Below are positions 1 through 10,420 of a DNA stretch of 64,000 bases, in pieces. This DNA comes from Cherax quadricarinatus (taxonomy: Eukaryota; Arthropoda; Malacostraca; Decapoda; Parastacidae): positions 18,511,872 to 18,575,871 of the forward strand of contig NC_091323.1 of the NCBI RefSeq assembly GCF_038502225.1, in the 5' to 3' direction. The notes under the pieces are model-generated. The model did no database searches, was not told where the DNA came from, and saw only the letters and a program-made list of their open reading frames with translations. Positions within the stretch are counted from its first letter, which is position 1. The number at the start of each line of letters is the position of its first letter. The position numbers and the translations under genes were made by a program.

Positions 1-1041
1 CTGTACCATTTTGTCAAATCAAAGAACATGCCCTACTCAGTGGAAGATGTGCGACAAGTGATCAGAGCATGCAGAGTATGTGCAGAGTGCAAGCCAAACT
101 TTCATCAGCCAGAGAAGACTCATCTCATAAAATCCACCCAGCCTTTCGAAAGATTGAATATAGATTTCAAAGGACCTCTACCAAGCACAAATCAGAATAG
201 GTATTTCGTTAACATAGTAGATGAATATTCAAGGTTTCCCTTTGTATTCCCCTGTGCAAATATGGCTGCTTCAACTGTTATTAGTTGTCTTTCACAGTTG
301 TTCTCTATTTTTGGTATGCCAGCTTATATCCATTCAGACAGGGGATCCTCGTTCATGAGTAACGAACTTCAGGAGTTTTAGGCTAGCAAAGGTATTGCCT
401 GCAGCAGAACAACAAGCTACAACCCTCAAGGCAATGGTCAAGTGGAGCGGTTCAATGGTACTATATGGAAGGCAGTTACAATGACATTAAAGTCGCGCAA
501 TCTACCTGTTCAACACTGGCAAACTGTCCTACCTGATGCTCTTCACTCTATTAGATCACTGCTGTGCACAGCTACTAATGCAACCCCTCATGAAAGACTC
601 CTCAACTATTCACGTCGTTCCTCTACGGGAGCCTCCGTGCCCACTTGGTTATGTCATCCTGGACCCGTTCTCCTGAAGAGTCACCGTAGGATGAACAAGA
701 CGGATCCTTTAGTGGAAGAGGTAGAGCTCCTGCAAGCTAATCCACATTACGCCCACATTCGCTACCAAAATGGTGAAGAGACTACAGTATCTACAAGACA
801 TTTAGCCCCAGTTGAAATCCCTATTAGTGTGGAATCTCAAGATACACCAATAGATGTGAAAGATGCTTCGTTTTCTCCTGGAAAGCCCCTTGAGACTACC
901 CCTATGGAAATAGAGGATTCTGCTCCAGCAGTTAATCAAACCCCGCTGGAAAATATCGAACCTGGTGAAGAGGCTCAAGGGCTACGAAGGTCGGGACGTG
1001 TACGTCGCCCACCTAACAGTTTGGGAGATTACTGTCTCTGA
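1..1041 (+). pseudogene. Ty3/gypsy-type integrase, 3' end of pol, one internal stop
   Basis: The integrase joins retroelement cDNA to the chromosome. The frame is open from base 1, so the N-terminus lies outside the window. Visible in order are the end of an HHCC zinc finger (His near base 7, then CRVCAEC near base 70) and the catalytic core with its three acidic residues: Asp in NIDFKGPLP, Asp in HSDRGSSF and Glu in NGQVERFNG. The C-terminal tail ends in RSGRVRRPPNSLGDYCL, typical of gypsy-type pol ends. A single in-frame TAG at 379-381 lies between the second Asp and the Glu; the frame is otherwise intact to the TGA at 1039-1041. The catalytic triad is kept, so the inactivating change may be recent. 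No chromodomain is seen. A polypurine tract and LTR follow directly, which supports the LTR-element call. Confidence 0.85.
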
Positions 1042-1060
1042 TATTTTAGAAGGGGGAGAT

Positions 1061-1396
1061 TGTAGTGATACTGGTCCTGTGGGGAGCAGCAGCAGGATAA
1101 TACTGCACCACCTCTAGGGGCCCTTAACAACAACAGTTTGGTGTGTGTCATGGGCACTAACACATGGTGTGTGATTCTCTCCTACTTTATCCATTTATCA
1201 GCGATGCAGATTACATGGTGAGTTTAAATATGTGGCCTGTAGTTATAACTTTTCTCTTGACATATGCAAGACATCACCATCCCTGTAGAAGCCATTATTA
1301 GATGTACTAGTCATTATATTTTGTTGTTGCAGAAGTACTATGAAGATTCTATGTTCAATAAAGCCTAGAGATAAGGCCTGTGTTTCTATCACAACA
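1061..1396 (+). repeat. 3' LTR with upstream polypurine tract
   Basis: A purine run (AGAAGGGGGAGA, about 1048-1059) sits just after the pol stop and primes plus-strand synthesis in LTR elements. The LTR begins TGTAGTGATA and ends TATCACAACA, a near-perfect inverted pair with the usual TG...CA ends. It is 336 bp long. A polyadenylation signal AATAAA lies at 1357-1362. The 5' LTR is outside the window. Confidence 0.8.
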
Positions 1397-3486
1397 CTGT
1401 CTTACTCTCTCAATATGAGCTTGAACTTCTTGGTTTTGGTCTTTCCTTTGCCACTTCACCTGCCCCTCGCGCTGGTGTTGCCCTGATTAGCTCTTTTAAT
1501 TCTTTTCATCAGTCTCGCTCCCGTAATCTTCCTGAATTGACCACTTTTTGTGACGCTCTCCTTCCTGCTCTTGATAGTCTGTTTTCTAAGAACCACCACC
1601 TTCCGTGCCATTACCAACTTGCCATTTCTTCTCTTAAATCCAACACTAACATTGTCATGCTATCTTCTGACAAAGCTAATTCGGTTGTTATCCTTGATCG
1701 CGAGGATTACCTCCGTAAAGCTGATGTTTTGCTCTCTGACTCACGTACCTACACCCCTCTCATTTCCAACTCTCTTGATCGCATCAAGAGAATTTTCAAC
1801 AAGAAACTAAGGACTCTCTCCGACCTCTGTCCTACTGACTTTGACCACCTTCCGTGCCATTACCAACTTGCCATTTCTTCTCTTAAATCCAACACTAACA
1901 TTGTCATGCTATCTTCTGACAAAGCTAATTCGGTTGTTATCCTTGATCGCGAGGATTACCTCCGTAAAGCTGATGTTTTGCTCTCTGACTCACGTACCTA
2001 CACCCCTCTCATTTCCAACTCTCTTGATCGCATCAAGAGAATTTTCAACAAGAAACTAAGGACTCTCTCCGACCTCTGTCCTACTGACTTTGACCTTGTT
2101 CAACGTTTTCGTGTCATCTGCCCCTCTCTGCCCTATTTCTATGGCCTTCCCAAAACTCATAAACCTGATATTCCTCTACGTCTTATCATATCCTCTAGAG
2201 CTTCTGTCTCTTATTCTCTTGCTTCTTGGCTGGCCAAAACCCTCACTCCCTTTCTTGATACTTTTTCTCCTGCCCACCTTCGTCACTCAAGACTTCATTA
2301 AACGGGTTCGCTCTTTCCCGAGCGACCAATGTCCCTTTTGATGATGTCCTTGATTTTCTTAGAGAGAAGGCCAATGAAGGGTTTCTTCATCTCCCTATAC
2401 CTACTGATGTCTTTCTTGATCTTATCTACCTCTGTGTGGACTCTAATTCCTTTTCCTTCCAAGGGAAATATTATCCTCAAACCTTTGGTATTGCTTTGGG
2501 CTCTCATCTTTCTCCTGTCCTTGCTAATCTTTACATGGAATACTTCGAGACAGTTCTTTCTACTATCGATGTGCACCCTTCACTCTGGCTCCACTATGTA
2601 GATGACATCTTTGCTCTGTGGCCTCATGACTCTAGTCTCTTCCAACCATTTCTTGATGCTCTTAATAATCTTGCCCATTCCATTAAGTTTAAAGCTGAAT
2701 AGGAATCTAATTCCTTGCTTCCTTTCCTTGAGGTCCATGTCCACTGCTCAGATACAGGTTTTCCCTTTTCCGTTTACATTCACTACTTCTCTTATCATGC
2801 TTCCTCTGTCAAGAAAAGTGTTATCTCCCTCTTTCTCCGTGCTCTCCACATTTGTGATCCTCAATTTCTTCAATTAGAAATTTCCACTCTTCATAATTCA
2901 TTTTCCCGTCTTGGCTACCCTTCCCATTTCATAGACTGCCTTCTCACGTGCTAAACATAATTTCTTCTCTCCCAGTCTCTCTACTCCTGGGAACTCTTCT
3001 GGCCTCTGCTTTCCCTACATTTCCGATCTTTCTAATCTCAATAATTCTCTCCGTTCCTTAGACATCAAACTTACTTTCTGCCAGACTAACACTCTTCGAA
3101 CTAATCTCACTCATACCTCTCCTCCCTCTAAAGATAATCTTGGTGTCTACTCTATTTCTTGTTCCTCCTGTCCTCTTCAATGCTTTGGAGAAACTGGCCA
3201 ATCTCTTTCTGACAAACTTAGGGAGCACAAAAGTAGTGTTAGGCTTGCCGACACTAACAGTGTTCTTTTCTGTCACGTCAGAGATCACAGCCATCCTATT
3301 GACTGGTCTTCTGCTAAAACTGTCTTCCCTACTTCCAACTTCAACAGTCGCCGTCTGGTTGAATCCTCCCTAATACACAACTTTCCTTGTATGAATCTTA
3401 GTCCTGGCTTCGTCTTTGTAGATGCCTTCCTTTCCCACTACATTGTAAAATGCTCCAAACTTCAGAACACCCGTGACTTAACCTGA
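1397..3486 (+). pseudogene. Penelope-like element: reverse transcriptase plus GIY-YIG endonuclease, broken
   Basis: PLE proteins join a telomerase-like reverse transcriptase to a C-terminal GIY-YIG nuclease. Reading in order: an N-terminal part (LLGFGLSFATSPAPRAG near 1430), a core start (PYFYGLPKTHKPDIPLR near 2130), the QTFGIALG motif, then the catalytic YVDD at 2595-2606. The nuclease (GVYSISCSSCPLQCFGETG) starts near 3142 and the protein ends with TGA at 3484-3486. It is dead: about 36 bases that should hold motif A, the first catalytic Asp region, are missing near 2330 with a frameshift. There is also a stop after FKAE at about 2701 and further shifts near 2780-2950. A perfect 249-bp tandem duplication lies in the N-terminal half. 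The 5' end is truncated against the LTR. Confidence 0.85.
1596..2093 (+). repeat. Perfect 249-bp tandem duplication inside the PLE ORF
   Basis: Bases 1596-1844 and 1845-2093 read as identical 249-bp copies. The unit is 83 codons, so the duplication keeps the frame and repeats HLPCHYQLAISSLKSN onward. Identity over the full length suggests a recent event, in the genome or in the assembly. Confidence 0.9.
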
Positions 3487-3838
3487 TTCCTCCTTTTTCT
3501 TCTCCCTCTTCCCCTTTCCTCTTTTTCTCCTTTGGGTTGTCTTCTGCCTTGTGTATTTGTTCCTTCTTTATTTATTTATTTATTTATTCCTCCCCTCTGT
3601 GTTCTTGCTCTTACCCTCTGTGGGCACCTAGCTCATTTGCAGTGCTCCTCTTTCTTAGTATTTGACTGGCTCCTCCTCCTTACTACCTTCCTCTCTACTA
3701 CTACTACTACTACTACCATCTCCTGCCTATATATACCGTTCCTTCTCTCCTTTTCGTTAGTGTGACTTTGTAAATGGTCCAAGTCAGACCGAAACGTCGT
3801 CGTAAGCTCCTCTCTTCTATGTGCAGGTTATTTGTGTA
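3487..3838 (+). repeat. PLE 3' region (pLTR-like) with hammerhead-like motif
   Basis: A pyrimidine-rich 3' region with a short (CTA)n run (about 3698-3715) is followed by GGTCC...GACC-GAAAC-GTCGTC at about 3776-3801, which resembles helix II, the GAAA core and the GUC cleavage triplet of a hammerhead ribozyme. The expected CUGAUGA stretch before it is not intact. The same block recurs at about 42612-42646. Confidence 0.5.
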
Positions 3839-4745
3839 TCCGGAACATTCTGTCTCTGTCCACCTTGTCAATCCCTCTCAGTATTTTATATGTCGTTATC
3901 ATGTCCCCCCTATCTCTCCTGTCCTCCAGTGTCGTCAGGTTGATTTCCCTTAACCTCTCCTAGTAGGACATAGCCCTTAGCTCTGGGACTAGTCTTGTTG
4001 CAAACCTTTGCACTTTCTCTAGTTTCTTTACGTGCTTGGCTAGATGTGGGTTCCAAACTGGTGCCGCATACTCCAATATAGGCCTAACGTACACAGTGTA
4101 CAGGGTCTTGAACGATTCCTTATTAAGATGGCAGAATGCTGTTCTTAGGTTTGCTAGGTACCCATGTGCTGCAGCAGTTATTTGGTTGATGTGTGCTTCA
4201 GGAGATATGCCAGGTGTTATACTCACCCCAAGATCTTTTTCCTTGAGTGAGGTTTGTAGTGTCTGCCCCTCCCTAGACTATACTCCGTCTTCAGTTTTCT
4301 TTGTCCTTCCCCAATCTTTATGACTTTGTACTTGGTAGGGTTGAACTCCAGGAGCCAATTGCTGGACCAGGCCTGCAGCCTGTCCAGATTCCTTTGTAGT
4401 TCTGCCTGGTCCTCGTCCGACTGAATTCTTCTCGTCAACTTCACATCATCTGCAAACAGGGACATTTCTGAGTCTATTCCTTCCGTCATGTCGCTCACAA
4501 ATACCAGAAACAGCACCGGTCCTAGGACTGGCCCCTGTGGAACCCCACTCGTCACAGGCGCCCACTCTGACACCTCACCTCGTACCCTGACTGTCTGCTG
4601 TCTTCCTGACAGGTATTCCCTGATCCATAGTAGTGCCTTCCTTGTTATCCCTGCCTGGTCCTCCAGTTTTTGCACTAATCTCTTGCGTGGAACTGTGTCA
4701 AACGCCCTCTTAGAGCGTACATTATTAACAATGACCTTGTAAGTA
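3839..4745 (-). pseudogene. LINE-A (CR1-like) reverse transcriptase fragment
   Basis: Read on the minus strand this is the RT middle and C-terminal part of LINE-A. Visible are RAFDTVPRKRLVQKLED, VTSGVPQGPVLGPVLF, the catalytic FADDVKL, WLLEFNPTKYKV, and then after a frameshift near 4225 the module YAAPVWNPHLAKHVKKLEKVQ. The copy stops at about 3839, where it abuts the PLE end, so the PLE probably inserted into it and the 3' tail is missing. The 5' end is truncated near 4745. The GPVLGP in place of the usual GSVLGP shows it is drifting. It is a dead copy. Confidence 0.85.
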
Positions 4746-4924
4746 ATATTCAAAATTATTTAGAACTGCCTGGGCGGCCATTGAAACCTCCTGGTACTCT
4801 AAGCCCAACTGACTTGTACAATAATCATACCTACTATAAAACTCATGCCTACTATAGCAGCTCTGTATGACTCTAGTAGGTTAAGCGCTTCCTTTTGATT
4901 ATAATAATAATAATAATCATACCT
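4746..4924 (+). repeat. Unassigned 180 bp ending in a SINE-like (AAT)n tail
   Basis: There is no coding sequence. The end (about 4880-4917) reads GGTTAAGCGCTTCC, a T-rich stretch, then ATAATAATAATAAT. This is the same 3' tail as the short elements ending at 5133 and 6750. Confidence 0.4.
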
Positions 4925-5135
4925 ACCATAATCCCCTCAAGTGAGGTTCCTTGACGCTGGTGAGGGGCTCTTGATCTAGGGAATTGGATCTGTGCTCCAG
5001 TTCCCTGAAATGAGCCTGAGTACCCTCCATCCCTCCCACAGTCGCTGTACAATCCTACGGGTTTAGTCTGTATAGCCCTTGTGGCTTAGCGCTTCTTTTT
5101 TATAACAATAATAATAATAATAATAATAATAATAC
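4925..5135 (+). repeat. SINE-like element with (AAT)n tail, family X
   Basis: The block runs from CCCCTCAAGTGAGGTTCCTTG through GGATCTGTGCTCCAG to TTAGCGCTTC and an AAT tail (5106-5133). It matches, in reverse orientation, the block at 43212-43380. Two separate copies plus the tail mark it as a dispersed short element. Confidence 0.65.
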
Positions 5136-5280
5136 GGGTTTAGCGTTCCCACATGATTATAATAATAATAATATTGTAACGATCCTAAATTTCGAAAATT
5201 GAAACTGCCCTTGCTGCTTTCAGGGGCGTATGACGGAGCTTCGGCAAATAGACTTCGAAACATTTTTTGGGGAATTCTTA

Positions 5281-5845
5281 TATCAAAAGTTTTTTTTTTT
5301 TTACTTTTTCAAGATTTTCAAATGCAACTTTGATATTAAAATTCTTAAGCAGAAAAGGTATATCAAACAAGTTTGCAATGTAAGGGAGAACCAACAAATT
5401 TTTAGTTGAATAAGGCTGGTTATGGTTATCCTTTTTTTTTTTTTTTTTTGAATTGTAAAGTGTATTTCTAGCAGTTTTAAAAAAAAATTTGATATAAAAT
5501 TCCCCCAAAATGCTGACCGGTGTCTACAAGATTCCTTGTAAAAAATGCGATAAAGTTTATTATGGTCAAACTAGAAAGTGTTGAACTAAGATTAAAACAA
5601 CATATTACAGCATTAGAATTGGACAAGATTCTAATGCCCTGTTTATTCATGAGAGCGATTTTAACCATCCAATTGATTTTCAAAGGCGGAGAAGGCTGTA
5701 TCTAGCAAGTTCATGGTTGATAGGAATATAATAGAATCTTGTTTCATAAAAAATACTTTTGAAAATAATATGAATATTGCTTTTGGGTTGTGCAAATTGG
5801 ATTCGTTTATAATAAAATTTGGGAAGAGTTTAAGATACACTAGAC
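5281..5845 (+). pseudogene. Second PLE type: GIY-YIG end with an inverted upstream piece
   Basis: Plus-strand bases from about 5490 encode the nuclease domain GVYKIPCKKCDKVYYGQT, a stop, then RIGQDSNALFIHESDFNHP and FIKNTFENNMNIAFGLCKL, typical of a PLE GIY-YIG domain of a different lineage from the copy at 1.4 kb. Bases 5281-5430 encode on the minus strand the linker that should precede it (VLPYIANLFDIPFLLKNFN). The two halves therefore face opposite ways. Several stops and poly-T runs show it is dead. Inversion during target-primed insertion is the simplest explanation. Confidence 0.65.
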
Positions 5846-5849
5846 AAGT

Positions 5850-6203
5850 AGTCAGCAGGACTCGATGCGGCTTTTGGGACAGACAAGATTCCCAGGCAGC
5901 GCTCTTAACCACTCGGACATCACAAATGTCACATAAGATGGGCAGCCTGGTTCACAAGCCATGTTTCTTTCTCAGCCCGGGCACGTCAGTGAGCCTCAAG
6001 CATGGATTCAAGCAATTTCAATCTCCTTCTCTATGTTCTGACCTCTCAAGCGATTTTTTATATCAGTGCACCACGCAGAAACAAGCAGGTATGGTTTGTG
6101 AACCAGGCTGCCCAGCTTATGTATCATTTGTGATGGCTGAGTGGTTAAGAGTGCTGCCTGGGAATCTTGTCCGTCCCAGAAGCAGTATCAAGTCCTGTTG
6201 ACT
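5850..6203. repeat. Inverted repeat with tRNA-like arms
   Basis: Arms at 5850-5970 and 6078-6203 are reverse complements along their whole length with scattered mismatches, around a spacer of about 107 bp. Each arm holds a tRNA-like block: an A-box-like GAGTGGTTAAGAG and a B-box-like sequence (ATCGAGTCCTG in the left arm read on minus). The anticodon stem does not pair, so these are not functional tRNA genes. A tRNA-derived SINE pair or fold-back element is likely. Confidence 0.6.
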
Positions 6204-6230
6204 GCGATCTTTCTCTATATATACCCGCTT

Positions 6231-6769
6231 GTCGTACCAAATAGGTAAAACTGGTCAGTTAGCAAGAACTCATTTAAAATTAAGTCCTTTCTAAAATTTT
6301 CTCATACGTTTAAAGATATATATTTTTTTCACTTATGTTAATGTAAAAGTTAATAATTTTGTACCAAAAGAACCTTAGAAAACTTACCTAACCTTATTAT
6401 AATAAGCACAATTTAAGTTAGCCTAATCCAACTAAATATATTTTATATAAGTTTACAGTAATTTAATAATAAACACAATGAAATATATTTTTTTTTCGTT
6501 AGGTTCAGAATAATTTTTGCTAAATTATTGCATACGTAAATTTTTGCTTGTCTTATTCGACAAGAAGAGCGTTGCTATTTAAGCCAAAATAGCAAGTTTT
6601 ACCTATTCTGTTGATCAGGTTGTTGATCTGGTTGATCAGGCTCTGATCCACCAGGAGGCCTGGTCACAGACCGGGCCGCGGGGGCGTTGACCCCCGGAAC
6701 TCTCTCCAGGTAAACTCCAGGTTAGTGCTTCTTTTTGATTATAATAATAATTTACCTATTCTGCACGAC
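6231..6769 (-). mobile_element. MITE family M copy, split by a short insertion
   Basis: This is the same non-coding unit as at 9185-9571 and 43698-44027, in reverse orientation. Left end GTCGTACCAAATAGG and right end CCTATTCTGCACGAC form imperfect terminal inverted repeats. Bases 6611-6763 (a 140-bp element plus one target-site copy) interrupt it. Confidence 0.75.
6611..6750 (+). mobile_element. 140-bp retroposon made of a LINE-B 3' tail plus AAT tail
   Basis: It starts TTGATCAGG, carries the conserved LINE-B 3' end (GACCGGGCCGCGGGGGCG, CTCCAGGTAAACTCCAGG) and ends in CTTTTTGATTATAATAATAA. A perfect 13-bp direct repeat TTTACCTATTCTG flanks it (6598-6610 and 6751-6763), the signature of target-primed insertion. 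Confidence 0.8.
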
Positions 6770-6770
6770 A

Positions 6771-6797
6771 CAAACACACACACACACACACTATGTG

Positions 6798-6844
<47 letters not shown>
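6771..6844 (+). repeat. (CA)n microsatellite
   Basis: A CA-rich run lies between the MITE right end and the 5' end of the LINE-A copy at 6845. Confidence 0.95.
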
Positions 6845-7895
6845 GTCAGGAAGACAGCAGCGAGTCATGGTATGTGGCGAGGTGTCAGAGTGGGCACCTG
6901 TGACCAGCGGGGTCCCACAGGGGTCAGTCCTAGGACCAGTGCTGTTTCTGGTATTTGTGAACTACATGACGGAAGGAATAGACGCCGAAGTGTCCCTGTT
7001 TGCAGATGACGTGAAGTTGATGAGAAGAACTCATTTGATCGAAGACCAGGCAGAATTACAAAGGGATCTGGACAGGCTGCAGACCTGGTCCAGCAGTTGG
7101 CTCCTGGAGTTCAACCCCACCAAGTGCAAAATCATGAAGATTGCGGAAGGGCAAAGAAGACCGCAGATGGAATACAGTCTAGGGGGGCCAGAGACTACAA
7201 ACCTCACTCAAGGAAAAAGATCTTGGGGTGAGTATAACACCAGGCACATCTCCTGAAGTGCACATCAACCAAATAACTGCTGCAGCATATGGGCACCTAG
7301 CAAACCTCAGAACAGCATTCCGATATCTTAATAAGGAATCGTTCAGGATCCTGTACACCGTGTACGTTAGGCCCATATTGGAGTATGCGACACCAGTCTG
7401 GAACCCACACCTAGCCAAGCACGTAAAGAAACTAGAGAAAGTGCAAAGGTTTGCAACAAGACTAGTCCCAGAGCTAAGAGGTATGTCCTACGAGGAGAGG
7501 TTAAGGGAAATCAACCTGACGACACTGGAGGACAGGAGAGATAGGGGGGACATGATAACGACATACAAAATACTGAGAGGAATTGACAAGGTGGACAAAG
7601 ACAGGATGTTCCAAAGATGGGACACAGCAACAAGGGGACACAGTTGGAAGTTGAAGACACAGATGAATCACAGGGATGTTAGGAAGTACTTCTTCAGCCA
7701 CAGAGTAGTCAGAGAGTGGAATAGTTTGGGAAGCGATGTAGTGGAGGCAGGATCCATACATAGCTTTAAACAGAGGTAGGATAAAAACTCACAGTTCAGG
7801 GAGAGTGACCTATTAGCGACCAGTGAAGAGGCGGGGCCAGGAGCTTGGACTCGACCCCTGCATCCTCAACTAGGTGAGTACAACTAGGTGAGTAC
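6845..7895 (+). pseudogene. LINE-A RT fragment, copy 2
   Basis: A 5'-truncated CR1-like LINE. It starts at GTCAGGAAGACAGCAG within the RT, then VTSGVPQGSVLGPVLF, FADDVKLMRR, WLLEFNPTKCKI, a frameshift near 7195, then ITPGTSPEVHINQITAAA, YATPVWNPHLAKHVKKLEKV, MSYEERLREINLTTLEDR and a C-terminal FFSHRVVREWNSLGS. The protein stops near 7779 because of TAG in place of the usual downstream residues. The 3' end repeats CAACTAGGTGAGTA twice before the (CA)n tail. Both ends therefore lie at (CA)n runs. Confidence 0.9.
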
Positions 7896-8018
<123 letters not shown>

Positions 8019-9076
8019 CTGCAATGGATCAGAGAATACCTAACAGGGAGGCAACAGCGAGTCATGGTCCATGATGAGGTATCACAGTGGGCGCCGGTGA
8101 CAAGCGGGGTCCCACAGGGGTCAGTCCTGGGACCAGTGCTATTCTTGGTATATGTGAACGACATGACAGAAGGGATAGACTCGGAAGTGTCCCTGTTTGC
8201 AGATGACGTGAAGTTAATGAGGAGAATTAAATCAGACGCGGACCAGACAGGTCTACAAAGAGACCTGGACAGGCTGGATGAGTGGTCCAGAAACTGGCTC
8301 CTAGAATTTAACCCCGCCATATGCAAAGTCATGAAGATCGGAGGAGGGCAAAGAAGACCGCAGACAGAGTATAGGCTAGGAGGCCAAAGGCTGCAAACCT
8401 CACTCAAGGAGAAAGACCTAGGAGTTATTATAATACCGAGTACATCGCCAGAAGCACACATTAACCAGATAACTGCTGCGGCATATGGGCGCTTGGCAAA
8501 CCTGAGAATAGCGTTCCGGTACCTCAGTAAGGAATCGTTCAAGACTTTATACACTGTGTACGTCAGGCCCATACTGGAGTACGCAGCACCAGTTTGGAAT
8601 CCACACCTGGTCAAACAGTCAAGAAATTAGAGAATGTGCAAAAGTTTGCAACAAGGCTAGTTCCAGAGCTAAGGGGAATGTCCTATGAAGAAAGGTTAAG
8701 GGAAATCGGTCTGACAACACTGGAGGACAGGAGGGTCAGGGGAAACATGATAACGACATACAAAATACTGCATGGAATAAACAAAGTGGACAGAGACAGG
8801 ATGTTCCAGAGATCGGACACAGAAACAAGGGGTCACAATTGGATACTGAAGGCTCAGATGAGTCAAAGGGATGTTATGAAGTATTTCTTCAGTCATAGAG
8901 TAGTTAGGAAGTGGAATAGTCTGGCAAGCGATGTAGTGGAGGCAGGAACCATACATAGTTTTAAGACGAGGTATGATAAAGCTCCTGGAGCAGGGAGAGA
9001 GAGGACTCAGTAGCGGTCGGTGAAGAGGCGGGGCCAGGAGCTGAGTATCGACCCCTGTAACCACAATTAGGTGAGT

Positions 9077-9078
<2 letters not shown>
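8019..9078 (+). pseudogene. LINE-A RT fragment, copy 3
   Basis: It starts in the RT at the sequence for LQWIREYLTGRQQRVM, followed by SGVPQGSVLGPVLFLVY, FADDVKLMRRI, WLLEFNPAICKV, SPEAHINQITAAAYGRLANL and EYAAPVWNPHLVK. A small deletion near 8612 shifts the frame; the next frame continues with KLENVQKFATRLVPELRG, SYEERLREIGLTTLEDRR, FFSHRVVRKWNSLAS and IHSFKTRYDKA. The 3' untranslated end carries GAGGCGGGGCCAGGAGC, CACAATTAGGTGAGTAC and then the (CA)n tail. The 5' end lies directly on the CA array of the previous copy. Confidence 0.9.
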
Positions 9079-9160
<82 letters not shown>

Positions 9161-9184
9161 GTATATATATAAATATATATATAT
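9079..9184 (+). repeat. (CA)n then (TA)n
   Basis: The LINE-A tail (CA)n to about 9102 passes into (TA)n up to the MITE. Confidence 0.95.
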
Positions 9185-10029
<845 letters not shown>

Positions 10030-10370
10030 GTAGTCAGCCAATGTGTGTCCAGGACGCGTTCATTTCGACCAATGAGAGCGTTTTTTGTGGGATTGTGGGC
10101 GTGGCTTGTGAGAACTTCAACCAATGAATGTCGGAGATTGTGAAGGTGTGTTTGGCTGGGGCGAGACTTGGGAGTTGAGGCAGGGTTCAAGACCAAAGTT
10201 ATTTTAATATCTGAAGCGACCGGATTTTGTTACTGCACACAGCCAAAGTACAAGGTCAGCCAGGGTGTACCCGAGTGAGTTAAAAGGTTGGTAGTAGTCA
10301 GTTTGGTGTGTATTTCAGTGTAAGAACTAACAAGGAGAAGGTCAAGTAGTAGACAGACCAGCCAGTTGTA
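10030..10370 (+). promoter_or_regulatory. Possible RNA polymerase II promoter and 5' UTR
   Basis: GC content rises locally. Three CCAAT boxes in the same orientation occur within about 90 bp (GCCAATG near 10038, ACCAATGAG near 10070, AACCAATGAA near 10120), with a GC-box-like GGGCGTGGC near 10098. No clear TATA box is seen. The candidate start codon follows at 10376. This is inference from motifs only. Confidence 0.35.
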
Positions 10371-10375
10371 CCATA

Positions 10376-10420
10376 ATGGTCGTCTCCCTGGGCTTGCTGT
10401 GCGCATATTTTTTTCTTTCG
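10376..10420 (+). CDS. Possible first exon coding a signal peptide
   Basis: An ATG with A at -3 and G at +4 opens 15 codons, MVVSLGLLCAYFFLS, a hydrophobic leader, and meets a consensus donor TCG|GTATGT at 10420/10421. The splice phase would be 0. Reading on past the donor gives only a few codons before a stop, as expected for an intron. No partner exon can be proven; plus-strand phase-0 exons exist at 24142 and 35023. It could also be chance. Confidence 0.3.

Noticed and set aside
1..1396. An endogenous retrovirus with envelope
   Set aside because: Only integrase and the LTR are present and pol runs directly to the polypurine tract, with no envelope frame between them; it is an LTR retrotransposon.
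6127..6203. A tRNA-Ser/Leu-like gene
   Set aside because: A- and B-box-like motifs are present but the anticodon stem does not pair, and it is one arm of an inverted repeat.
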